Source of the DNA: Prochlorothrix hollandica PCC 9006 = CALU 1027
GTDB taxonomy: Bacteria; Cyanobacteriota; Cyanobacteriia; Prochlorotrichales; Prochlorotrichaceae
Assembly (NCBI RefSeq): GCF_000332315.1
Contig: NZ_KB235941.1
Location: 749,576-785,315 of the forward strand
Length of the DNA stretch: 35,740 nt
Direction of reading: 5' to 3'
Made by a program: the position numbers and the translations under genes. Each line of letters opens with the position of its first letter. Position 1 is the first letter of the stretch. The notes under the pieces are model-generated. The model saw only the letters and a program-made list of their open reading frames with translations. It was not told the origin of the DNA and searched no databases. Shown here piece by piece: positions 15,687-23,788 of the stretch.

Positions 15687-16391
15687 TCATCCCCCAGCCC
15701 ATGGGAGCCAAGACCACAGCCAAAACCCTAGGGCGGCGCTGCCCAGGGGCACCGTCAAGTTATCGATGCCCAGTTTAGAGCAGGCTTCCAGGGCCGTGGC
15801 GGCGATCGCCACCCCCAAGGCCACCCCCCAGGTAACAGCCCAGCCCAGCCCCAAGGTCCCCAACACCAGTCCCCCCACCAGCCAACTGACCAGGGCCATG
15901 GTCAGGGATCCTTCCCAGCTTTTTTTCTCCCCCCACAGTTGATAGGGATGCCGTCCCCAGCGTCGCCCCACCAAGGCTGCTAGGCCATCGCCCCAGGTCA
16001 TGACGAGGATGCCCAGCACGGCAAACTGGGGCAGATCCAAGGGCCAAAACCAGGCCACCAAAAGACCAATGCTGGCGGCATAGAAAAAGGTGCCAAAACT
16101 GCTGCGCCCGACGCTGTTGATGCCGGGGAGCAGGGGTAAGTAGTAGGAGAGGAGGCTGATGGCGCTGAAGAGGAGGCTGGCGGCGATCGCGAAGCCAGCG
16201 GGAATCTGCAACCACCAAGCCAGGAGGATGACGTTGCCGGTGCCAATGTGGACAGTTTTGCGCACGAACTCGGGTTCGCTGTTGGGTTGCCGGTGCAGCC
16301 ACCAGGCACTAAACCCCACTAGGGCCAGCCACAGGGCCACCCATCCTACGTTAATCCCCAAGGTTAGGGGGTCTGCCAGTTGCCAGGGCAT
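15687..16391 (-). CDS. Phytol/polyprenol kinase family membrane protein, 234 aa
   Basis: Six to seven hydrophobic helices carry the CTP-dependent lipid kinase signatures: EFVRKTVHIGTGNVI near the N-terminus, V-M-T-W-G-D-G-L-A-A-L-V-G-R-R-W-G, a polar loop L-W-G-E-K-K-S-W-E-G-S, and the C-terminal KLGIDNLTVPL. This family includes the VTE5 and VTE6 enzymes, which salvage phytol released from chlorophyll for tocopherol and phylloquinone synthesis, and dolichol kinases. In a cyanobacterium the phytol route is likely, but which step (phytol or phytyl-phosphate) cannot be decided from sequence alone. Confidence 0.85.
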   Translation of the reverse strand: MPWQLADPLTLGINVGWVALWLALVGFSAWWLHRQPNSEPEFVRKTVHIGTGNVILLAWWLQIPAGFAIAASLLFSAISLLSYYLPLLPGINSVGRSSFGTFFYAASIGLLVAWFWPLDLPQFAVLGILVMTWGDGLAALVGRRWGRHPYQLWGEKKSWEGSLTMALVSWLVGGLVLGTLGLGWAVTWGVALGVAIAATALEACSKLGIDNLTVPLGSAALGFWLWSWLPWAGG

Positions 16392-16668
16392 TGGTGATTG
16401 TCTGCCTATTTGCCTATTCGCCTATTGTCCACCGTATCGTGTCCTCTGGATCCAGGGTCAGGCTGGCGATCGCCTTGGGTGAGCGTTGCCAAGGGGATAG
16501 TGGCCTGATCTTGGATCCCTGATAGCCAACCCTAACCCCCAGCCTCTAACCCCATCTTCCCCAACCATCCAGGGGGAGTTAGAGGGTCTCAACACCTTTC
16601 TCTGCCTTGGGAGCAGCATGGAGGGTGAGACGTTTAGGGCCAGGGGGTTAGGGTGAGAGCAAGGGGGA
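16392..16668. other. Spacer, no gene recognised
   Basis: The spacer contains TTGCCTATTCGCCTATTG-like short repeats at 16404-16428 and pyrimidine-rich sequence with CCCTAACCCCCAG and its approximate inverse near 16640. No gene, RNA or clear terminator was identified. Confidence 0.4.
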
Positions 16669-17013
16669 TTAAGCAGCCGGGGTGATGTCTTGGTAGAGGT
16701 CTATTAAATACAGCGTGGCAGTATCCGCCTCCTCCGTAGCCCCTTGGTTGAGCCAGCGGGTGCCATGGAGGGCACAGATCCCCCAGCACTCATCCGCCAC
16801 CTTGGCCTGTAAATCCATCGCCCCACAGTGGGGACAGCCTTGGCCATCTGCTGCCGTCGTCCGCTGCTTTTTGCGTTGTTCTAGGATAGCGGCCTTATGG
16901 AGTTTGGCGGCTCGGACAAACGCCCCCCCCCGTAACGTCAGCACCTGGGCCGCAGCTATTCCCTGCCCTAGGGTTGCCTTAGCGCTGGCTACTGTTAAAC
17001 CTTGTATTACCAT
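16669..17013 (-). CDS. Zinc-ribbon-like small hypothetical protein, 114 aa
   Basis: The function is not recognised. Residues 1-50 form a helical, Ala-rich segment ending in basic E-Q-R-K-K-Q-R. C60, C63, C76 and C80 (CPHCGAMDL, then E-C-W-G-I-C) could hold one zinc ion, with H62 and H83 nearby. The acidic C-terminus is T-E-E-A-D-T-A-T-L-Y-L-I-D-L-Y-Q-D. A good Shine-Dalgarno (AGGAG) lies 7 nt before the ATG at 17013, which supports a real gene. It stands alone, with repeat elements A and B upstream. Confidence 0.6.
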   Translation of the reverse strand: MVIQGLTVASAKATLGQGIAAAQVLTLRGGAFVRAAKLHKAAILEQRKKQRTTAADGQGCPHCGAMDLQAKVADECWGICALHGTRWLNQGATEEADTATLYLIDLYQDITPAA

Positions 17014-17133
17014 GAGTGATCTCCTGAAAACCTATGCATTTAATCGGTTTTTAGCCTGATCCCCGTAGAGTTCTGGCACGGGTAAATCTTATTTTCCTAT
17101 ATCCCATCCCCGTTTTTGAGATTTCTTAGGGCA

Positions 17134-17236
17134 TACAGCAACCCTAAATCAGTGGTAAGGATCTCGATGGCTGAAACCCTTTGTATGGTGTGCGCCCTCC
17201 GGGCGCACACCACACGACCCATTTCGGACTGCTGTA
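17134..17236 (+). mobile_element. Family A element, about 103 bp, with terminal inverted repeats (copy 1)
   Basis: The ends are TACAGCAACCCTAAAT and ATTTCGGACTGCTGTA, imperfect inverted repeats. The centre has a perfect 11-bp hairpin GGTGTGCGCCC-TCC-GGGCGCACACC. An inverted copy lies at 21033-21137 and shares AAGGATCTCGA-GGCTGAAACCC. It has no coding capacity. It directly abuts a family B element. Confidence 0.7.
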
Positions 17237-17240
17237 GGCA

Positions 17241-17316
17241 GGGTTCCCGCTGAAAGCGGGACAAGACTAACGGGAGAGTGGGGCGCGGATCGCTGTCCCG
17301 GCTTAAGTTGATACCC
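17241..17316 (+). repeat. Family B two-hairpin repeat (copy B1)
   Basis: It starts GGGTTCCCGCTGAAAGCGGG, continues ACAAGACTAACGGG and ends GGCTTAAGTTGATACCC. The first hairpin (CCCGCT-GAA-AGCGGG) is intact; the second has decayed through a deletion. The right end overlaps the last codons and stop of the DUF488 gene. Confidence 0.75.
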
Positions 17317-17935
17317 TATAGGCAATCCGATCGCCCTGACAGGCATAGGCCCGTTCCAAACATTCCTCCCTAGATCCGGATGGCTGGGGGGGATCAAATA
17401 GGCTTAACTGGGCCGCTGCTGGGGGGGCATGGAGGTGGAGCAAGCGGGTTTCCAAGGCCGATTGGGATTCCAGGGAACCATCTTTGAGAATGTGGTGGAT
17501 GGCGATCGGCCAGTGGCGCAAACTGCGGCAAATCAAAATGGCCCGATGGCACGTGATGGGATCCTGCTCCGCACACATCAGCACTATGGTGTGGCGCTGT
17601 AACCCCTGCTGGAGCCGTGCCAAGCCTTGGGCAAAGGGGTCCGTGGCGGCAATGCGGGAGTACTGGGCTTTGCCCCCGTCATAGCAGGCGGGATCCGGCG
17701 ATCGCGCCCCCAACTGTTGCCCCAAAAACCCATAGGCAAGGCCCGCCAAGGGCAAGGTTTCCTGAAGAGACCCTTGGCAAAACTGGGGGAAACGGCGGCT
17801 GTAGGGGTGCGATCGCACATCAGCCAAGGCCGTCACCCCATGGTCTCGCAGACAGTCCACGAAGTCAGCGAAATCCCAATGGTCATAGCCGATGGTGAAA
17901 AGCTGGGGCAACTTTAGGGGTGGGACAGGTTCCAT
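17303..17935 (-). CDS. DUF488 family protein, 210 aa
   Basis: The start M-E-P-V-P-P at 17935 precedes the family's first strand LFTIGYDHWDFADFVDCL. The next motifs are TALADVRSHPYSRRFPQF (family arginine and proline pattern), LGQQLGARS and VLMCAEQDPITCHRAILICR, where C-A-E-x-D-x-x-x-C-H-R is the DUF488 signature cysteine/histidine site. The biochemical role is not established. The longer frame up to 18049 overlaps the upstream gene and is rejected. The ATG lies 4 bp after the GFA gene stop, so the two form an operon. The last residues V-S-T-stop lie inside repeat B1. Confidence 0.85.
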   Translation of the reverse strand: MEPVPPLKLPQLFTIGYDHWDFADFVDCLRDHGVTALADVRSHPYSRRFPQFCQGSLQETLPLAGLAYGFLGQQLGARSPDPACYDGGKAQYSRIAATDPFAQGLARLQQGLQRHTIVLMCAEQDPITCHRAILICRSLRHWPIAIHHILKDGSLESQSALETRLLHLHAPPAAAQLSLFDPPQPSGSREECLERAYACQGDRIAYRVST

Positions 17936-17939
17936 CCCA

Positions 17940-18476
17940 CTAGGCCGGGTTCGAGGGATCGGGGGCATCGGCGGGGAGGACAGGCCAGGGATCGCTGAGG
18001 TCCCAGCGATCGTGCCAGTGGGCCAAGGATTCATCGGCATAGTAGCCAAAGCTGTGATCCTGGGGCGACTGGGGCACCTGCACCCAGGCGGCTTTGAACT
18101 GGAGCATCATGTGCTTGCGTTCCGGGGGAGTGGGCAGGGGCGTGTCGATCGCCCCCGCAAAGGGATAGACCAAATCAGGCCAGCGGGGATCCCACCCCCA
18201 GAGGTTGCTGCCGCAGTGGCGACAAAAGCGCCGTTCTCCGGGGCTGGTGCTGGGGGAACCCAGGCTGGGCTGCTGGATCTGGGGGCGGTAGACGTGGATA
18301 TGGTCTTCCCCCTCTACCGTCAGGGTGGCCCGTAACCCGCAGATATTGATGGCATAGCCCCCACTGCCGGCGGTTTTGCGGCAAATGGAGCAATAGCACA
18401 GGTTATAGGGATAGGGATAGGGGGATTCAACCCGGAAAGTCACCGCTTGGCAGTGGCAGGAGCCTTGGAGATGCAT
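17940..18476 (-). CDS. GFA-family (glutathione-dependent formaldehyde-activating-like) zinc protein, 178 aa
   Basis: The characteristic cysteine pattern is complete: C7 and C9 in GSCHCQAVTF, C27, C29 and C32 in LCYCSICRKTAGSGG, and C85 and C88 in RRFCRHCGSNLW. Two zinc ions are bound in this fold. Named members act on formaldehyde-glutathione adducts, but most genomic members have unknown substrates. The protein has a somewhat longer tail (D-P-W-P-V-L-P-A-D-A-P) than is usual. Downstream, after 4 bp, lies the DUF488 gene. Confidence 0.85.
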   Translation of the reverse strand: MHLQGSCHCQAVTFRVESPYPYPYNLCYCSICRKTAGSGGYAINICGLRATLTVEGEDHIHVYRPQIQQPSLGSPSTSPGERRFCRHCGSNLWGWDPRWPDLVYPFAGAIDTPLPTPPERKHMMLQFKAAWVQVPQSPQDHSFGYYADESLAHWHDRWDLSDPWPVLPADAPDPSNPA

Positions 18477-18487
18477 AGGGATGGGGC

Positions 18488-19981
18488 TTAAAACACATCA
18501 GCTTGGGGAAACTGGAGCAGGGTACTGGCTTGGCCTGCTTCCCCACAGGTGCGGGGGGTGGGGAAAATCTTGGTGGGATTGGCCAACCCCTGGGGATCAA
18601 ACACTTGGCGAACCCAGGCCATGGTGGCCATGTCCACGGGGCTGAACATCTCCGGCATATAACAGCGCTTATCGGAGCCAATGCCATGTTCCCCCGAAAT
18701 ACTGCCCCCCGCTTTGACACAAAGCTTGAGGATTTCCCCCCCCAGTTCTTCCACCTGCTCCAGGGCACCGGGCACCCCATTGTCATAGAGAATCAGGGGG
18801 TGGAGGTTGCCATCTCCCGCATGGAAGACATTGGCCACCTTATAGCCGTGTTTTTCCCCCAGGGCGGCGATTTCCTGCAAAACCCAGGGCAATTGGGTGC
18901 GGGGGATGACTCCATCTTGAACATAATAGTCGGGGCTGAGTTTGCCCATGGCGGCAAAGGCAGCTTTGCGGCCTTTCCAGAGGGTGAGGCGATCGCCCAA
19001 GTCCTGGGCACGGGTGATCTGGCGGGCACCGTTGGCTTTGCAGATGGCTTCCACTCGATCGCTATTCATGCGGGTTTCACTGGTTGAGCCATCAATTTCC
19101 ACCAGCAGAATTGCAGCCGCATCCCTGGGATAACACTGGGTTTTGACCACATCTTCCACAGCATTAATGCTGAAGTTATCCATCATCTCGATGCCAGCGG
19201 GAATAATTCCACCGCTGATGATGCCAGACACCGCCGCCCCCGCCGCTTCCACACTGGTAAAGTCCGCCAACAGCACCGTCACCGCTTCGGGCACCTTCAA
19301 AATTCGCAGGGTAATTTCCGTGGCAATGCCCAAGGTCCCCTCAGACCCCACAAACAGACCCGTCAGATCGTAACCGGGCATTTCCGGCACCATGCCCCCA
19401 AAGTCGGCGATCGAGCCATCGGGCAACACCACCTTGACCCCCAGCACATGGTTCGTGGTTACCCCATATTTCAGGCAATGGACTCCCCCGGAGTTTTCCG
19501 CCACATTGCCCCCCACGGAACAAATAATTTGGCTAGAGGGGTCGGGGGCATAGTAAAATCCCGCTCCCCCGACGGCCTGGGTCACCCAACTATTGATCAC
19601 GCCCGGTTGCACCACCACCCGTTGATTATCCAGATCCACGTGGAGAATCGCCCCCATGCGGGCCGTCACAATCAGCACGCTGTCCTCGATGGGCAAGGCT
19701 CCCCCCGACAGGCCCGTACCCGATCCCCGCGCCACAAAGGGCACCTGGAAGCGGTTGCAAAGCTGAACGGCGGTGGCCACTTCGGCGGTGCTGCGGGGCA
19801 ACACCACCAGGGCAGGGCGTTGGCGATAGCTGGTGAGTCCATCACATTCATAGACCAATAGCTCTTCTCGCCGCTGTACCACCCGATCGCGCCCCAGGGC
19901 ACCCACAAAAGCCTGGGCAATGGTGTCCCAGGGGGGAGGGGAGGAGGAGGAAGGGAGGGGGCGATCGAGGGTCGAGTTCAT
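18488..19981 (-). CDS. glcD: Glycolate oxidase/dehydrogenase subunit GlcD-like FAD-linked oxidase, 497 aa
   Basis: The FAD_binding_4 domain has the family motifs ALVVLPRSTAEVATAVQLCN, PFVARGSGTGLSGGALP (FAD phosphate loop), YYAPDPSSQIICSVGGNVAE, NSGGVHCLKYGVTTNHVLG and GSEGTLGIATEITLR. The C-terminal FAD-oxidase cap has VFHAGDGNLHPLILY, GEHGIGSDKR and the end FDPQGLANPTKIFPTPRTCG. It oxidises glycolate (or D-lactate) to the 2-oxo acid in the photorespiratory pathway, passing electrons to a quinone or partner. No glcE or glcF is next to it, as is usual for cyanobacteria, where GlcD acts without an operon. Confidence 0.92.
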   Translation of the reverse strand: MNSTLDRPLPSSSSPPPWDTIAQAFVGALGRDRVVQRREELLVYECDGLTSYRQRPALVVLPRSTAEVATAVQLCNRFQVPFVARGSGTGLSGGALPIEDSVLIVTARMGAILHVDLDNQRVVVQPGVINSWVTQAVGGAGFYYAPDPSSQIICSVGGNVAENSGGVHCLKYGVTTNHVLGVKVVLPDGSIADFGGMVPEMPGYDLTGLFVGSEGTLGIATEITLRILKVPEAVTVLLADFTSVEAAGAAVSGIISGGIIPAGIEMMDNFSINAVEDVVKTQCYPRDAAAILLVEIDGSTSETRMNSDRVEAICKANGARQITRAQDLGDRLTLWKGRKAAFAAMGKLSPDYYVQDGVIPRTQLPWVLQEIAALGEKHGYKVANVFHAGDGNLHPLILYDNGVPGALEQVEELGGEILKLCVKAGGSISGEHGIGSDKRCYMPEMFSPVDMATMAWVRQVFDPQGLANPTKIFPTPRTCGEAGQASTLLQFPQADVF

Positions 19982-20007
19982 GGGGGGATGTCAGGATTTA
20001 GGGGTAA

Positions 20008-20487
20008 TCAGGGGACTATGATCAGGGGACTGTCAGTGCTGGGATTAACGCTGGGATTAACGCTGGAATCAACGCTGGGATTAACAGTCCTGGGACCGAC
20101 TCCTAGCCCAGGATTCATCTCAGGATCTGGGACGGAGAGGGTCAGGCCAGTCTCCGTCAACACCGGCGGAGCCTCTGAACCGGTCTGGAGCATCTGTTGC
20201 TGGCGCTGCAAGAAGCTAGCCGCAGCATTGTTGAGGTTTTCACTTTGGTTGTCATAAAAACCATCCACATCCCGCATCATCCGAAAGCGGTGCATGAGGT
20301 CATAGGGATTAAAAGACCCTTCATTTTCGGCACCGAGCAGACCTCGGCTCTCCCCTTTCCAGGTGCCGGTGGTGTCAGTTTGCCCTAGGGCCGGATTCAT
20401 TCCCAGCAGGCTACTCGCTAGGATCAGGGGGAACAGTAATAGGTGAGAGACAGGGAATGATTTGGAGTGAGACGTTGGGATCATCAT
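20008..20487 (-). CDS. Secreted hypothetical protein, 159 aa
   Basis: A ribosome-binding site (GAGGTG) lies 6 nt before the ATG at 20487, which was preferred over the ATG at 20505. A signal peptide is clear: polar M-M-I-P-T-S-H-S-K, hydrophobic LLLFPLILASSLLG, then A-L-G-Q cleavage near residue 36. The mature part has a conserved-looking middle (FNPYDLMHRFRMMRDVDGFY) followed by NLNNAAASFLQRQQQML. The tail is N-P-S-V/N-P-S-T repeats, encoded by 12-bp units CTGGGATTAACG (20038-20090). The function is unknown. Confidence 0.7.
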   Translation of the reverse strand: MMIPTSHSKSFPVSHLLLFPLILASSLLGMNPALGQTDTTGTWKGESRGLLGAENEGSFNPYDLMHRFRMMRDVDGFYDNQSENLNNAAASFLQRQQQMLQTGSEAPPVLTETGLTLSVPDPEMNPGLGVGPRTVNPSVDSSVNPSVNPSTDSPLIIVP

Positions 20488-20725
20488 TGGATCACCTCGC
20501 AGCATAGCAATATCAGCCGGTAGGGAATCCTACCGTACTCCTCGAATTATGCCATAGGGATTTACGGCTGGCTGTAATCTCCCAGTCTACTGGGGGTAGG
20601 GCGGGGTTGGGGTGGGCGATCGTACAACCCCTGGGGGAAGCCCTGGGGGGTAGAATTGACATCGGTTCCCACCTTGATCAAGCCAGCACCTTTACCCTGA
20701 CCCTTTCCCTGTCCTATCATCCCTT

Positions 20726-20843
20726 AGGGCACCTCGAAAAATCTAAATTTTCGCCCAGTGACCCACGTAAGAAAGTGACCCACGTAAGAATCAGAGTTGT
20801 GGCAGTCGGCTTCGCCGCCCGCCACAATTAATCGAGGTGCCCC
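20726..20843. mobile_element. Family C element, about 118 bp, with inverted ends
   Basis: The left end AGGGCACCTCGA matches the inverted right end TCGAGGTGCCCCT. The interior has a doubled GTGACCCACGTAAGA (about 20758-20787) and a hairpin TTGTGGC...GCCACAA (about 20796-20827). A further end-like sequence TCGAGGTGTCCT appears at 21158-21168, so a larger ancestor (20726-21168) is also possible. It may be derived from an insertion sequence. Confidence 0.5.
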
Positions 20844-21032
20844 TTAGAGCCATCCCCACCCCAGATTTTCCCTCGGCCCCCTGCTGAAGTCTAGGGTGGA
20901 GTGGTTGTAACTGGGGTTAATTTGGCCTTGGTTTGGCGCTACTCTGCCTTAGGGTCTGGCTTTTCCAGTGGATCATGTCTAGTTAGTCATAGCTGCACTG
21001 ATACTCACACCTCTAGGCGTTTGGCGGTTTAA

Positions 21033-21137
21033 CTACAGCAGTCCTAAATAGGTCGTGTGGTGTACGTCCTCCGGGCGCACACCCCCCCAAGGGTTTCAGC
21101 CGTCGAGATCCTTACAACTGATTTAGGAGTGCTGTAG
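21033..21137 (-). mobile_element. Family A element, inverted copy 2
   Basis: The ends are CTACAGCAGTCCTAAAT and ATTTAGGAGTGCTGTAG, inverted repeats that are near-perfect. The interior matches copy 1 at 17134-17236 in reverse. The central hairpin (GGTGTACGTCC/GGGCGCACACC) is kept with one G-T pair and one mismatch. Confidence 0.7.
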
Positions 21138-21250
21138 TTCATCAGGATTTGAATTTTCGAGGTGTCCTCTATGGGGTATTAGTCTGTTAATGGGGTTCAT
21201 ACCAACCTGTGTTCTGCAAACTTAGTTAGTGCAAAAGAGAGGATAAGTTT

Positions 21251-22489
21251 TTGGCTCGTCGTTATCTGTTTACCTCAGAATCCGTGACTGAAGGTCATCC
21301 TGACAAAATCTGTGATCAGATTTCAGATACGATTCTGGACACCCTCCTGGCAGCCGATCCCGCTAGCCGGGTGGCAGCAGAAGTGGTGGTTAACACCGGA
21401 TTGGTGCTGATCACCGGGGAAATCACCTCCAAGGCCCAGGTTAATTACATTGATTTAGCCCGCCAGAAAATTGCTGAAATCGGTTATCTCGGTGAAGATA
21501 GCGGTTTTTCGGCCCATAGCTGTTCCGTCTTGGTGGCCCTGGATGCCCAGTCCCCCGACATTGCCCAAGGGGTGGACTCGGCCCAAGAACAGCGGGAAGC
21601 CCTTAGCGATGAAGAACTGGACAAAATTGGGGCTGGGGATCAGGGTTTGATGTTTGGCTTTGCCTGCAACGAAACCCCAGAACTGATGCCCATGCCCATC
21701 AGCTTGGCTCACCGTCTCTCCCTGCGCATGGCTACGGTGCGGAAAGATGGCACCCTGCCCTACCTGCGCCCCGATGGTAAAAGCCAGGTGACGGTGGCCT
21801 ATGAAGACGGCAAACCCGTCAGCATTGACACTATTTTGCTGTCCACTCAACATGCCCCCACCATTGGCGATATCACCGGTGATGGGCCAGTGCGGGACAA
21901 GATTCAAGCCGATCTCTGGGAGCAGGTGGTGCTGCTGGTGTTTGCGGACATTGCGGTGAAGCCCTCTGATGCCACTAAGTTTTTGGTGAATCCCACCGGT
22001 AAGTTTGTGGTGGGTGGTCCCCAGGGGGATGCGGGCCTGACGGGTCGCAAAATTATTGTGGACACCTATGGCGGTTACTCCCGTCACGGGGGCGGTGCTT
22101 TTTCCGGGAAGGATCCCACTAAGGTCGATCGCAGCGCGGCCTATGCCTGTCGCCATGTTGCTAAAAATATTGTGGCAGCGGGTTTGGCGGACAAGTGTGA
22201 GGTGCAGTTGAGCTATGCCATTGGGGTGGCTCGCCCGGTGAGCTTCATGGTGGAAACCTTTGGGACGGGCAAGGTGGATGAAGACCAACTGACCGATGCC
22301 GTGAGCAAACTGTTTGACCTGCGTCCAGCGGGCATTATCCAAGCCTTCAATTTGCGAGGTCTTCCCGGTGAGCGGGGCGGTCGCTTCTACCAAGATGTCG
22401 CTGCTTATGGTCACTTTGGCCGCAATGATTTGGATCTGCCCTGGGAAAAACTGGACAAGGTGGATGCTTTAAAAGCGGCGCTGGCTTAA
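21251..22489 (+). CDS. metK: S-adenosylmethionine synthetase, 412 aa
   Basis: This cytosolic enzyme makes S-adenosylmethionine from methionine and ATP. All landmarks are present: [20 protein letters not shown] near the N-terminus, [23 protein letters not shown], a phosphate-binding [18 protein letters not shown] and the end D-L-P-W-E-K-L. The length is normal. The TTG at 21251 is used as the start: it gives the family N-terminus (A-R-R-Y-L-F) and has GAGAGGA 8 nt upstream. Elements A and C lie just upstream and could separate its promoter. No SAM riboswitch was recognised. The lipoate-ligase-like gene follows 45 bp downstream. Confidence 0.97.
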   Translation: MARRYLFTSESVTEGHPDKICDQISDTILDTLLAADPASRVAAEVVVNTGLVLITGEITSKAQVNYIDLARQKIAEIGYLGEDSGFSAHSCSVLVALDAQSPDIAQGVDSAQEQREALSDEELDKIGAGDQGLMFGFACNETPELMPMPISLAHRLSLRMATVRKDGTLPYLRPDGKSQVTVAYEDGKPVSIDTILLSTQHAPTIGDITGDGPVRDKIQADLWEQVVLLVFADIAVKPSDATKFLVNPTGKFVVGGPQGDAGLTGRKIIVDTYGGYSRHGGGAFSGKDPTKVDRSAAYACRHVAKNIVAAGLADKCEVQLSYAIGVARPVSFMVETFGTGKVDEDQLTDAVSKLFDLRPAGIIQAFNLRGLPGERGGRFYQDVAAYGHFGRNDLDLPWEKLDKVDALKAALA

Positions 22490-22534
22490 GGCGGTAGTGA
22501 TCCAACGGCACATCTCACCTCCTGGGGCTGCTTT

Positions 22535-23278
22535 GTGAACCCTGTACCCTGGCGACTGATTCCCCCCTTGGCCCTGTCTGGAGCCATGCAGATGGCCCTG
22601 GATCACTGGCTGCTGAGCCAACATCGCCAGGGCCATCAACCCCCCAGCCTCCGGTTCTACACCTGGGATCCGCCTGCCCTGTCCCTGGGCTATCACCAGC
22701 AGCGCTGGCCCTCGACCTGGCGCAGCCTCACTGCACCGGGGCAATCCTTAGATCTGGTGCGACGACCCAGCGGGGGACGGGCCGTTTTGCACCAGGGGGA
22801 TTTGACCTATGGCTTGGTGACTTCTGGGTTGGGGGTGGGGCGATCGGCGGCCTATGGCCACCTTTGCCAGTTCCTGATCCAGGGTTGGGCTAACCTGGGC
22901 ATCCCCCTCCACTATGGCCAGCCTCACCGGGACTATGGCCGCAACCCCCATTGTTTTGCCACGGCTACCGAGGCTGATTTACTGCTGGAGGATGGCACCA
23001 AGTTCATCGGCAGCGCCCAACTGTGGCAGGGAGATGCAGTGCTTCAGCATGGCTCCCTCGCCCTGGGGCTGGGGGGTGCGCCGTCCCTCTTTAGGCCGGT
23101 GTTTGGTCAACCTTGGCCGGTGAGTTCTTGCCGCGATCGTGCCCAAGCCTGGGGTCAGGATGTCATTATTGCCAGCCTCACCACTGCCGCCAGCCAGGTT
23201 TTTGGCATCACTCTTTTGCCTCAGCCCCTGACCGCCACGGAATGGGGGGCGATCGATCCCGGTCCCTGGCAACTGTAA
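22535..23278 (+). CDS. Lipoate-protein ligase A-like (BPL/LplA/LipB) protein, 247 aa
   Basis: The protein aligns by eye with the BPL/LplA fold: an N-terminal LRFYTWDPPALSLGYHQ, the central signature RRPSGGRAVLHQGDLTYG (76-93), and the catalytic-type lysine in D-G-T-K-F-I-G-S-A-Q (K156). The family attaches lipoate or octanoate to the E2 and H proteins of 2-oxoacid dehydrogenases and the glycine cleavage system. It lacks the extra C-terminal domain of E. coli LplA. The GTG at 22535 is 45 bp after metK, suggesting co-transcription. Whether it acts as a ligase or a transferase cannot be told from sequence. Confidence 0.85.
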   Translation: MNPVPWRLIPPLALSGAMQMALDHWLLSQHRQGHQPPSLRFYTWDPPALSLGYHQQRWPSTWRSLTAPGQSLDLVRRPSGGRAVLHQGDLTYGLVTSGLGVGRSAAYGHLCQFLIQGWANLGIPLHYGQPHRDYGRNPHCFATATEADLLLEDGTKFIGSAQLWQGDAVLQHGSLALGLGGAPSLFRPVFGQPWPVSSCRDRAQAWGQDVIIASLTTAASQVFGITLLPQPLTATEWGAIDPGPWQL

Positions 23279-23344
23279 GAACCTGGCAACGGTAAGAACC
23301 TGGTGGAGAAGTCGGCATTACGGGCTAAAACCCGGATTCTTCCG

Positions 23345-23661
23345 TAGGGGGATTGCCCCTACCCAAATCGGTGAAACCCACCCCGGTAGGGGTCGTGCCC
23401 CCGTGCCGACCCTCTTGGCGACCCCCAACCGGGGCAACCACGGGGGGATTGCCCCTACCCAAATCGGTGAAACCCACCCCGGTAGGGTTCTTGCCCCCGT
23501 GCCGACCCTCTTAGGGACCCCCAACCGGGGCAACCACGGGGGGATTGCCCCTACCCAAATCGGTGAACCCACCCCAGTGAAATGGACCTGCTCCCATCGC
23601 CTAAGGTCTGTTGTCTAGAGCCTGAAACCCTCATTCTCCTGTGGACCCCTGAATCATTACG
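23345..23661 (+). repeat. Family D/E composite repeat with three D units (96-bp period)
   Basis: Three D units are aligned at 96-bp spacing (GGGGATTGCCCC landmarks at 23348, 23444 and 23540). Each carries GATTGCCCCTACCCAAATCG; the first two continue through CCCCGTGCCGACCCTCTT to CCGGGGCAACCAC. The third unit switches after CACCCCAGTGAAATGGACC into the E block, ending CTGAATCATTACG at 23661. It fills most of the gap between the ligase gene and the TrkA-type gene. Confidence 0.85.
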
Positions 23662-23788
23662 ACCAGAGCGGCGATCGCCCAAAGCTTAAGGGGAACGGGA
23701 AAAGTTCTATGGTAAAACTTGGATGTGATCAAATTGGATGTGATCAAACTTGCCCGTGGCCATACTCCCCTGATTCCCAACTGACACC

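Larger units (their letters stand above)
20506..21250. other. 745-bp gene-free region with nested inverted-repeat elements
   Basis: The region holds element C (20726-20843), an inverted copy of element A (21033-21137) and a third C-like end (about 21154-21168). It lies between the divergent secreted-protein gene and metK. The sequence at 20600-20720 resembles coding DNA (a short histidine-kinase-like GWAIVQPLGEALGG reading), but no start, length or domain supports a gene. Confidence 0.55.

Noticed and set aside
17012-17059. 15-codon plus-strand frame M-S-D-L-L-K-T-Y-A-F overlapping the zinc-ribbon gene start
   Set aside because: Too short to support; the minus-strand gene has a proper ribosome-binding site at the same spot.
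20607-20831. 74-aa frame with a histidine-kinase-like start
   Set aside because: Only about 20 residues look kinase-like and the rest runs into element C. It could be a tiny relic but cannot be supported.
21170-21250. SAM riboswitch before metK
   Set aside because: No K-turn, conserved core or terminator arms characteristic of SAM-I, SAM-II or SAM/SAH classes were seen.
21455-22414. 319-aa minus-strand frame opposite metK
   Set aside because: metK matches its family throughout; the reverse frame is a codon-bias shadow with no motifs.
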